A DNA stretch of 64,000 nucleotides. It comes from Xanthomonas euvesicatoria pv. euvesicatoria. GTDB lineage: Bacteria > Pseudomonadota > Gammaproteobacteria > Xanthomonadales > Xanthomonadaceae. Under the pieces are notes generated by a model, which was given only the letters and a program-made list of their open reading frames with translations, made no database searches and had not been told where the DNA came from. The DNA lies in assembly GCF_020880415.1 (NCBI RefSeq), contig NZ_JAJIUJ010000120.1, positions 1 to 64,000 on the forward strand, in the 5' to 3' direction. The first letter of the stretch is position 1, and every line of letters begins with the position of its first letter. Positions 51,212 to 59,298 of this stretch are shown one piece after another. The position numbers and the translations under genes were made by a program.

Positions 51212-53461
51212 ATGATCGGCTTTCTCCAACGCTATAACGTCGGTACCCGCCTTTCCGCAGCGTTCGGCTTTCTGATCCTGTTGTCCTGCGGCCTGGTGGT
51301 CGCGGGCCTGATGACCTTGGCGCAAGCGCGCGGGCGCATGGATTCGATCGTCAAGCGCAACATGACGATCCTGGAATATGTCGGCGAGATGCGCAGCGCC
51401 AGTGCGGACATTGCAGTCAACCTGCGCAACATCGTGCTGCCGACCACGCAGGAAGAGAACATCGGCTTCGCAAAAATCGTCGAGCAGCAGCGGCAGTACT
51501 ACAGCGACATCCACGACAAGCTGTACGCCATCCCGCCGTCCGACGCCAATGGTGCGGCAATGCGTCGGCAAATCGATCTTGCCCGCGAAAAGGCGCGTGT
51601 CGCCAATCAGCAGGTGCTGGACCTAGGCATGAACGGCAAGCCCGACCAGGCGCTCAGGGCGCTGATGCAGCAGGCCGCACCGGCAAACCAGCAATGGCAG
51701 GACGCGCTCAATGCATATGCCGCACGCCAGCGCAGCCGTGGCGCGGCGGCCTATGCCGATGCAAACACCGCGATGGATCGTGGCCGGGCATTGCTGATCG
51801 CCGGCGGCCTTGCGGTGATCTTGGTCAGCAGCCTGCTGGCCTGGTGGATCACCCGCAGCCTGACCCAGCCGTTGAGCCGTGCCACCCGTGCCGCCGAGGC
51901 CATCGCCGAAGGTCGCCTGGACAGCGACGTGCACACCACCGCCACCGACGAGCCCGGCCGGCTGCTCAGCGCCATGGCCAGGATGCAGACGCAGTTGCAG
52001 CGTTTCTCCGGCGAAACCACGCGGATGATCGCGCTGCACGCCGACAAGGACATGACGCACCGCATGCCGCAGGACTTCCCCGGCGTGTACGGAGAGCTGA
52101 GCAAGGGCATCAACACGATGATGTTCGAGCACCTGGACGCCATCGTCGATGCCATCGAAGTGCTCAACGAATACGCCCGCGGCGATCTGCGCCGCGATGC
52201 ACGGCGCCTGCCGGGCAGCCGCGCGGTGCTGCACGAATCGATGGATGCTGCCAAGGCCAGCCTGCTGGCGATCAATACCGAGATCAAGCGCCTGGCCAGC
52301 GCGGCTGCGGCCGGCGACTTCAGCGCACGCGGCGATGCGCAGCGGTTCGAGCACGATTTCCTGCGCATGGTGCAGGACCTCAACGCGATGATGGAGGTCA
52401 GCGACACCAGCCTGGTCACCTTGTCGTCGGTGTTGCAGTCGATCGCCGCCGGCGATCTCACCGCCCGCATGCACGGCAACTTCCACGGTGTATTCGCCAA
52501 GATGCGCGACGACGCCAACGCCACCACCGAGCAGCTCACGCGCATCGTGGTGCGGATCCAGGGCGCGGCCGGCAACATCAGCGCAGCCACCGGCGAAATC
52601 GCCGCCGGCAACCAGGACCTGTCCCAGCGCACCGAACAACAGGCCGCCAACCTGGAAGAAACCGCTGCCTCGATGGAAGAGCTCACCTCCACCGTCAAGC
52701 AGAATGCCGAAAGCGCACGCCAGGCCAACCAGCTTGCCATCGGCGCCGCCCGCGTTGCAGCGCAAGGCGGGCAGATCGCCAGCAAGGTGGTCGAGACGAT
52801 GAGCGGAATCGAGTCTTCGTCCAGGAAGATCGCCGACATCATCAGCGTCATCAATGGCATCTCGTTCCAGACCAACATCCTGGCGCTCAACGCCGCGGTG
52901 GAGGCGGCGCGCGCCGGCGAACAAGGCCGCGGCTTTGCCGTGGTGGCCAGCGAAGTGCGTACGCTTGCGCAGCGCTCCACCGCAGCGGCCAAGGAGATCA
53001 AGAGCCTGATCGACGATTCGGTGCAGCGCGTGGCCGAAGGCTCGCTGCTGGTGCACAGCGCCGGCACCACCATGGCCGAAATCGTGACCAGCGTGCAGCG
53101 CGTCACCGACATCATGGGCGAGATCTCCGCGGCCTCGCAGGAGCAGTCGTCGGGCATCGAGCAGGTCAACCAGACGGTCACCCAGATGGACGAAACCACC
53201 CAGCAGAACGCCGCGCTGGTGGAAGAAGCCACTGCCGCCGCACGCGCGCTGGAAGAACAGGCGCTCGGATTGACCGAGGCCGTGGCGGTCTTCAAGACCG
53301 ACAGCAGTGATGCATCGCAGGCATCGCGTGCAGCCTCACGACGCCCGGCAGCAGCGCCCGCGCTTTCGGCCAGGGCGGCGGCAGCCGGCCGCGCCCCTGC
53401 CGCCACGCTGCGCGCCGTCGTCGCTGCGCCCAGCAACGACAGCAGCTGGCAGGAGTTCTGA
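51212..53461 (+). CDS. chemoreceptor 9 (four-helix-bundle sensor, LRNxVLPT group)
   Basis: 749 residues starting MIGFLQRYNVGTRL. Sensor (about 36-188) with LRNIVLPTTQEEN and YYSDIHDKLYAIPP; HAMP followed by the THRMPQDFPGVYGELSKGIN block shared with receptors 3 and 6. In the tip it reads SVINGISFQTN where the other copies have SVIDGIAFQTN, a rare change in an otherwise invariant segment. Tether SSWQEF. A 17-base leader segment is shared with receptor 11. No terminator T-run follows, only a perfect palindrome. Confidence 0.93.
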   Translation: MIGFLQRYNVGTRLSAAFGFLILLSCGLVVAGLMTLAQARGRMDSIVKRNMTILEYVGEMRSASADIAVNLRNIVLPTTQEENIGFAKIVEQQRQYYSDIHDKLYAIPPSDANGAAMRRQIDLAREKARVANQQVLDLGMNGKPDQALRALMQQAAPANQQWQDALNAYAARQRSRGAAAYADANTAMDRGRALLIAGGLAVILVSSLLAWWITRSLTQPLSRATRAAEAIAEGRLDSDVHTTATDEPGRLLSAMARMQTQLQRFSGETTRMIALHADKDMTHRMPQDFPGVYGELSKGINTMMFEHLDAIVDAIEVLNEYARGDLRRDARRLPGSRAVLHESMDAAKASLLAINTEIKRLASAAAAGDFSARGDAQRFEHDFLRMVQDLNAMMEVSDTSLVTLSSVLQSIAAGDLTARMHGNFHGVFAKMRDDANATTEQLTRIVVRIQGAAGNISAATGEIAAGNQDLSQRTEQQAANLEETAASMEELTSTVKQNAESARQANQLAIGAARVAAQGGQIASKVVETMSGIESSSRKIADIISVINGISFQTNILALNAAVEAARAGEQGRGFAVVASEVRTLAQRSTAAAKEIKSLIDDSVQRVAEGSLLVHSAGTTMAEIVTSVQRVTDIMGEISAASQEQSSGIEQVNQTVTQMDETTQQNAALVEEATAAARALEEQALGLTEAVAVFKTDSSDASQASRAASRRPAAAPALSARAAAAGRAPAATLRAVVAAPSNDSSWQEF

Positions 53462-53490
53462 ACAGATCGCCAGCACTGACTGAACCGGAC

Positions 53491-53512
53491 GGGTCGGCAG
53501 CGCTGCCGACCC
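53491..53512 (+). terminator. perfect palindrome after receptor 9
   Basis: GGGTCGGCAGC and its exact complement (22 bp, no spacer), 30 bp after the stop and directly before the next promoter. Probable terminator stem; an operator is possible. Confidence 0.45.
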
Positions 53513-53514
53513 GT

Positions 53515-53542
53515 TAAAGGCGTACACGTCGTTAGCCGATAG
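53515..53542 (+). promoter_or_regulatory. FliA (sigma-28) promoter of receptor 10
   Basis: -35 TAAAGGCG, 12 bp, -10 GCCGATAG, 26 bp before the start codon; spacing one base longer than the others. Confidence 0.75.
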
Positions 53543-53568
53543 CCTGCTTACATCCATGAGACGCATCA

Positions 53569-56043
53569 ATGACCACCTCACCCACGCTGTCGCCGCAGAC
53601 CATTCCCGCTTTGCCACGCCGCTGGACCAGCCGTTGGGACGACCTGGCCATCGCCAGGAAACTCGGCATCATCGGCGTGCTTGCGTTGGTGGGGCTGGTC
53701 ATTCCGGTGCTGCTCTATAGCGGCAAGCTCAATGAAAGCGTCGCCATCAGTAGCAACGAATTGCGCAGCTACGCGCCGCTTGGCCAAATGCTGGGCCTGA
53801 TCACCGACCTGCACGCAGCCCATGTGGATAGCGGCAGCGCCGCCAAAGACGCCGCGCAGCGCGCCGAGCGCGATCTCGCCCAGCTGCTCGCCACCACGGC
53901 CGGCATGCCCGGCTTCGAACGCAGCCAGAAGCAATTGCTGGCCTTGCAGCAGCGCCATGTTGCCGGTGCCGCCGCAGAAGGCTACGCCGCCGTGAGCGAG
54001 CAGGCCTTCGCCGCGCTCGATGCATTGCGCGACGACAGCCAGCTGGTCTACACCCCGTACATCGAGAGCTACCACCTGGTGGTGTCCACGCTGATCTACA
54101 GCCCCGAGACCACCGAATCGCTGACCCGTCTGGACGCCGCCAGCGACCCCTCGCAGGCGGGCGACAGCCGCGCCATGCTGCGCGAGCAGCTCGATCAACT
54201 TGACCGAAACCATGTGCGTTTCCGCCATGAACTGGACAAGGCGATGGGCTTGTTGGAACAGCCCGACCCTGCGCTGGCCGATGCCGCCAAGGCCGAAGCG
54301 ACCCAGGCAAGCGCCGCACTGGCTGCACTGGGGTCCGCCCTGGACGGCAGCGATGCCAAGGCAGACGCACAGTGGAATGCCGCACTCGATGCGCTGGGCC
54401 AGACCATGCGGGACCTCAGCAACGTGTCCCTGCAAGCGCTGCAGCGGCAATCCGAACGTCACCTGGTCGACGCACGCAACGCGATGTGGCAAGCGATCGC
54501 CGGCCTATCGGTGCTGGCGCTGCTGATCGCCGCGCTGTGCTGGTACACCTTGTCGCGCCTGACCCGCAATGTGCGCCGCGCCGCGACGGTGGCCGCCAAT
54601 ATCGCGCAGGGTCGGCTGGACGATCAGGTCAGTGCCGCCGGCCGCGACGAAACCGGTCAATTGCTCGACACCATGCGCCAGATGCAAGGGCAACTGCAGC
54701 GCGTGCTCAGCGCGCAAAGCGAAATGGCGCAGCGCCACGATGCCGGCCAGATCAGCTACCGCATGCAGGCAGACAGTTTCCCCGGTGCCTACGCCACCAT
54801 GGTGCACGACACCAACGCGCTGGTGGGCTCGCACATTGCGGTCAAGATGAAGCTTGCGCAGATCATGTCGCGCTATGCCATCGGCGACCTGAGCCAGGAC
54901 ATGGAGCGCCTGCCTGGCGAAAAGGCCGTGCTCACCGACACCATGGATACCGTCAAGGCCAACCTGTCGGCGATGAACAGCCAGATCAAGCTGCTTGCGC
55001 AGGCCGCAGCCAATGGCGATTTCAGCGTACGCGGCGACGCACAGCGCTTCCAGTACGATTTCCGCGCGATGGTGGACAGCCTCAATCACTTGATGGCCAC
55101 CGCCGATGCGAATCTGCACGCGCTCTCGACGGTGTTGCAGGCGATTGCGGCGGGCGACCTCACCGCCCGCATGCACGGCGATTTCCATGGCGTGTTCGCG
55201 CGCATGCGCGACGACGCCAATACCACCGTGACCCAGCTGGCCAATATCGTCGGGCGCATCCAGCAGTCCACCAATGCCATCAACGATGCCGCCAGCGAAA
55301 TTGCCACCGGCAATCAGGACCTGTCGCAGCGCACCGAACAGCAAGCGGCCAATCTGGAGGAAACCGCTGCCTCGATGGAAGAACTCACCTCCACCGTGCG
55401 CAACAACGCCGAGCATGCGCGCCGCGCGAACCAGCTGGTGGTCGGTGCGGCCACGGTCGCCTCGCAAGGCGGTGCGGTGGTGGGTGAGGTGGTGGGCACC
55501 ATGGCCGGCATCCAGACTGCATCCAAGAAGATCGCCGACATCATCAGCGTCATCGACGGCATCGCCTTCCAGACCAATATCCTGGCCTTGAACGCGGCGG
55601 TGGAAGCGGCACGCGCGGGCGAACAAGGCCGTGGCTTTGCGGTGGTGGCCAGTGAAGTGCGCACGCTGGCGCAACGCTCGGCCGGTGCGGCAAAAGAGAT
55701 CAAGCACCTGATCGAGGACTCGGTCAGCCGCGTCGAACACGGCAGCCAGCTGGTGGGCCAGGCCGGTCGCACCATGCAGGACATCGTCGATTCGGTGCAG
55801 AACGTCACCACCATCATGCATGAGATCAGCGAGGCCTCGCAGCAGCAGTCGCAAGGCATCGAACAGGTTGGCCAGACCGTCGCGCAGATGGACCAGGCCA
55901 CCCAGCAGAACGCCGCGCTGGTGGAAGAAGCCACCGCCGCCGCCCGGTCGATGGAAGAACAGGCGCAGCAATTGCGCGATGCGGTCTCGGTGTTCCAGTT
56001 GCAGGCCGGGTCTGCGCATCGCCGCCTGGGCCACGCTGCCTGA
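53569..56043 (+). CDS. chemoreceptor 10 (long helical sensor), no C-terminal tether
   Basis: 824 residues. Membrane helix about 31-52, an enlarged all-helical periplasmic domain (about 53-310) with YTPYIESYHLVVSTLIYSPE, reminiscent of nitrate/nitrite-sensing or double-bundle domains, second helix about 312-332, HAMP, and HAMP-like repeats. The signalling tip is standard, but the adaptation helices differ from the rest (NVTTIMHEISEASQQQSQGI against RVTDIMGEISAASQEQSAGI). It ends RRLGHAA without the xWQEF tether. It is the most divergent cytoplasmic domain in the array, so it may be adapted by other means or signal to another kinase. Confidence 0.92.
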   Translation: MTTSPTLSPQTIPALPRRWTSRWDDLAIARKLGIIGVLALVGLVIPVLLYSGKLNESVAISSNELRSYAPLGQMLGLITDLHAAHVDSGSAAKDAAQRAERDLAQLLATTAGMPGFERSQKQLLALQQRHVAGAAAEGYAAVSEQAFAALDALRDDSQLVYTPYIESYHLVVSTLIYSPETTESLTRLDAASDPSQAGDSRAMLREQLDQLDRNHVRFRHELDKAMGLLEQPDPALADAAKAEATQASAALAALGSALDGSDAKADAQWNAALDALGQTMRDLSNVSLQALQRQSERHLVDARNAMWQAIAGLSVLALLIAALCWYTLSRLTRNVRRAATVAANIAQGRLDDQVSAAGRDETGQLLDTMRQMQGQLQRVLSAQSEMAQRHDAGQISYRMQADSFPGAYATMVHDTNALVGSHIAVKMKLAQIMSRYAIGDLSQDMERLPGEKAVLTDTMDTVKANLSAMNSQIKLLAQAAANGDFSVRGDAQRFQYDFRAMVDSLNHLMATADANLHALSTVLQAIAAGDLTARMHGDFHGVFARMRDDANTTVTQLANIVGRIQQSTNAINDAASEIATGNQDLSQRTEQQAANLEETAASMEELTSTVRNNAEHARRANQLVVGAATVASQGGAVVGEVVGTMAGIQTASKKIADIISVIDGIAFQTNILALNAAVEAARAGEQGRGFAVVASEVRTLAQRSAGAAKEIKHLIEDSVSRVEHGSQLVGQAGRTMQDIVDSVQNVTTIMHEISEASQQQSQGIEQVGQTVAQMDQATQQNAALVEEATAAARSMEEQAQQLRDAVSVFQLQAGSAHRRLGHAA

Positions 56044-56629
56044 GGCAACGCCTGGCGATCGACCGGCCCCTGGGACGCTGCGCGCACGCCTGCGTCCCAC
56101 CTTGGTCACTGCCCGCTGCCTGCATCGGTCAGGCACCGGCGCAACGGCCGCACATCCTCAACGTGTACGCGCTTCGCCCAGTGCGATCGGCAGAGCGCTA
56201 TTGCCAGCGCGCAGGCGTCGAGCGGCCCTGCGCGGGCGCAGATCCAAGCCACACATGCCAAACCGCCCTGGATCCAGACGCCTGCTGGGCTGTCAGGCCT
56301 GTGAGCAGGAAGTGAAGGCGCGATCTTTCAGAGCCCCAGGAATGCCCCGTTTGACAGGCATTTCCAGGCGGTTGTGCACACCAGGCTCACCTCGGTGACG
56401 CCAACCCATACGCGTCCGGGCTAGCGAGTTCAGCAGCACCGACAGGGCGCCGTTACCAACCTCAAGCACGTGTACCTGCCCTGCAATCGCTGGCGTTGCG
56501 ACCTTTTGATGTCGCAACGATCGATGGATCGGTTCGACGCATGCCCGCATCGGCGCCACCAGCGTACCCAGTACGCCTCCCCGCCCTGCGCACTGCCCCT
56601 TTCCTGCCCATCGCCCTCGAGATCCCAAC
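56044..56629. other. spacer between receptors 10 and 11
   Basis: About 590 bp with no supported gene. It holds a weak FliA-like box (56430-56456) and the 17-base leader shared with receptor 9 (56473-56489). Confidence 0.5.
56430..56456 (+). promoter_or_regulatory. FliA-like promoter of receptor 11
   Basis: -35 TCAGCAGC, 11 bp, -10 GCCGTTAC. The -10 box is good and the -35 box is weak. Confidence 0.5.
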
Positions 56630-58891
56630 ATGATTGCTCTTCTTCAACGCTACAACGTCGGCAAGCGCCTGGGCTTCGCCTTCGGCACGCTGATCCTGCT
56701 GTCCTGCGCCCTGGTCGTCGCTGGCCTGTATACGCTGGCGCAGGCGCGCCAAAGCCTGGATACGCTCGCTAATCGCAACATGGTGATCGTCCAGCGGCTG
56801 CAGGAAATGAACAACGCGGTGTCGGTCATTGCCGTGCAGCTGCGCAACATCGTATTGCCGACGCCAGACGAAGAAAATCAACACTTCGTGGCGATCATCC
56901 AAGAGCAGCGCCGCATCTACAAGGAAGCACACGACAAGCTCTACACCTTCTCGGCAACGCCTGTAGCTCAGGCGCTACGTGAGAGGATCGATGCCAACAA
57001 CCAGGCCGCCCGCGCGCTCAACCAGCAGGTGATCGACCTGGACCTGGCCGGCAAAACCGACGAAGCGATGCCCTTGCTGTTGCAGCGTGCCGCACCGGCC
57101 ACGCAGGCATGGCAGGACGCGCTGCTGGAGTATTCGGCGTTGCAGCGCCAACGTGCCCAGGAAGCCAATGCGCTGGCCACCACGGCGATGGCCCGCGGGC
57201 GAGCCATGTTGATTGGTGGCGGCCTGGCGGTGGTGCTGATCAGCGGCTTGCTGGCATGGCTGATCACCCGCAGCCTGGTGGTTCCGCTGACGCGCGCCAC
57301 GCGCGCGGCCGAAGCCATTGCCCAAGGCAACCTGGACAACGACGTCAGCGCGAACTCCAACGACGAGACCGGTCGCCTGTTGCATGCCATGGACAACATG
57401 CAGGGCCAGCTGCGCAATCTGATTGCCGCACAGCTGGGCATGGCCAAGCGCCATGAAGAAGGCCAGATCAGCTTCCGCATGGATGCCGGCGCGTTCCCTG
57501 GCGATTTCGGCCGCATGGCCAATGACACCAACGAATTGGTGGCCGCGCACATCAAGGTGAAGATGCAGACCATCCATCTGATCGAGCGTTATGCCATCGG
57601 CGACCTGTCCGAAGACATGCAGCAGTTGCCCGGCGAGAAGGCGGCCATCACCGCGGCAATGAACCAGGTCAAGCACAACCTGTCGACCATGAACACCGAA
57701 ATCAAGCAGCTGGCGCAGGCTGCGGCCAGTGGCGACTTCACCGCGCGTGGCAATGCCGAGCAGTTCCAGTTCGATTTCCGCATCATGGTGGAAAGCCTCA
57801 ACACCTTGATGGCCACCGCCGACGGCAACCTGCAATCGCTCTCTGGCTTGTTGCAGTCGATCGCTGCCGGCGACCTCACCGCGCGCATGAGTGGCCAATA
57901 CCAGGGCGTGTTCGCGCAGATGCGCGACGACGCCAATGCCACCGCCGAACAACTGGCCAGCATCGTCGGCCGCATCCAGATCGCAGCCGACGCGATCGGC
58001 CTGGCCTCGGGCGAAATCGCTTCCGGTAACCAGGATCTGTCGCAGCGTACCGAACAGCAGGCCGCCAACCTGGAAGAAACCGCCGCCTCGATGGAAGAGC
58101 TCACCTCCACCGTCAAGCAGAACGCCGAGCACGCCAGCCAGGCCAACCAGCTCGCCATCGGCGCCGCTGCGGTGGCCTCGCAAGGCGGCGATGTGGTGGC
58201 CAAGGTGGTCACCACCATGTCCGACATCCAGGGCTCGTCCAGGAAGATCGCCGAGATCATCAGCGTCATCGACGGCATCGCATTCCAGACCAATATCCTG
58301 GCCTTGAATGCGGCGGTGGAAGCGGCGCGCGCCGGCGAACAGGGTCGCGGCTTCGCCGTGGTCGCCTCCGAGGTGCGCACGCTGGCGCAGCGTTCGGCCG
58401 GTGCTGCCAAGGAGATCAAGCACCTGATCGACGACTCGGTGGAAAAGGTCACGCAAGGCGCAACCCTGGTCGATCAGGCCGGCACCACCATGGCCGAGAT
58501 CGTCGCCAGCGTGCAGCGCGTCACCAACATCATGGGCGAGATCTCCTCGGCTTCGCAGGAACAGTATGCGGGTATCGAGCAGGTCAACCAGACCGTCACC
58601 CAGATGGACGAAACCACCCAGCAGAACGCCGCGTTGGTGGAGGAAGCCACCGCCGCCGCACGCGCAATGGAAGAACAGGCGCAGCAGCTGACCGAAGCAG
58701 TGGCGGTCTTCAAGGTGGCTGCGCATGCACCGGTGGCGCGTCGGTTGTCGGCCATTGCCAGCGCACCGGCCAATGCCCGCTCCGCACCGCGCCCGGCAGC
58801 ACGCGTCACCCCGGTGGCCGCATCGCCGCGTCGCAGCACGACGGCCAACGCCGCATCGGCCGCTGATGTAGCCGATTGGCAGGAGTTCTGA
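56630..58891 (+). CDS. chemoreceptor 11 (four-helix-bundle sensor, LRNxVLPT group)
   Basis: 753 residues starting MIALLQRYNVGKRL, closest to receptor 9 at the N-terminus. Sensor with LRNIVLPTPDEEN and YKEAHDKLYTFSA; second helix about 193-213; HAMP; a variant middle block (KVKMQTIHLIERYAIGDLSE) in which the usual LAQIM reads IHLIE; standard tip; tether DWQEF. One change, SSASQEQYAGI, replaces the common SAASQEQSAGI in the adaptation region. Ligand unknown. Confidence 0.93.
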   Translation: MIALLQRYNVGKRLGFAFGTLILLSCALVVAGLYTLAQARQSLDTLANRNMVIVQRLQEMNNAVSVIAVQLRNIVLPTPDEENQHFVAIIQEQRRIYKEAHDKLYTFSATPVAQALRERIDANNQAARALNQQVIDLDLAGKTDEAMPLLLQRAAPATQAWQDALLEYSALQRQRAQEANALATTAMARGRAMLIGGGLAVVLISGLLAWLITRSLVVPLTRATRAAEAIAQGNLDNDVSANSNDETGRLLHAMDNMQGQLRNLIAAQLGMAKRHEEGQISFRMDAGAFPGDFGRMANDTNELVAAHIKVKMQTIHLIERYAIGDLSEDMQQLPGEKAAITAAMNQVKHNLSTMNTEIKQLAQAAASGDFTARGNAEQFQFDFRIMVESLNTLMATADGNLQSLSGLLQSIAAGDLTARMSGQYQGVFAQMRDDANATAEQLASIVGRIQIAADAIGLASGEIASGNQDLSQRTEQQAANLEETAASMEELTSTVKQNAEHASQANQLAIGAAAVASQGGDVVAKVVTTMSDIQGSSRKIAEIISVIDGIAFQTNILALNAAVEAARAGEQGRGFAVVASEVRTLAQRSAGAAKEIKHLIDDSVEKVTQGATLVDQAGTTMAEIVASVQRVTNIMGEISSASQEQYAGIEQVNQTVTQMDETTQQNAALVEEATAAARAMEEQAQQLTEAVAVFKVAAHAPVARRLSAIASAPANARSAPRPAARVTPVAASPRRSTTANAASAADVADWQEF

Positions 58892-59298
58892 TCGCGAAGA
58901 CGTTTTGATCGCGAAGACAGCAACGCCCCGGTGGTCGTCGCAAACGGCCATCGCGGCGACGCACGCACGCCGCGTCGAGCGCGCGGCCGGGATGGACCGC
59001 GTGTGCAACGCGTGAATCGCGACACATGCCGGTAACGCTTTCGATCGCGTGAACCTCTCGATCCGGCGATATTGGAAGGCTAAGACGCAGATTTTTCACT
59101 AATTATGAAACAAGGCAGCGCTCACCCACACGCGCCCATCACTTGTCTGAGAACGCGCTTTACCAGCTGGCATCCCACGCTCAATCGACTGCAGGACGCG
59201 CCGTTACCAAGGGCGTGATGACAAGCAGACGCGAGCGCAGCGCGCCTTGCTGGCCTGTCGACGCAACCGTATCCCATCCTTTTGAGCCGAGCGATCCC
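58892..59298. other. spacer between receptors 11 and 12
   Basis: About 400 bp; contains a direct repeat GATCGCGAAGAC near 58891-58917, a short AT-rich patch near 59091-59110, and the receptor 12 promoter. No gene. Confidence 0.5.
59181..59207 (+). promoter_or_regulatory. FliA (sigma-28) promoter of receptor 12
   Basis: -35 TCAATCGA, 11 bp, -10 GCCGTTAC, about 90 bp before ATG 59299; it lies within the rejected long frame from 59143. Confidence 0.75.
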
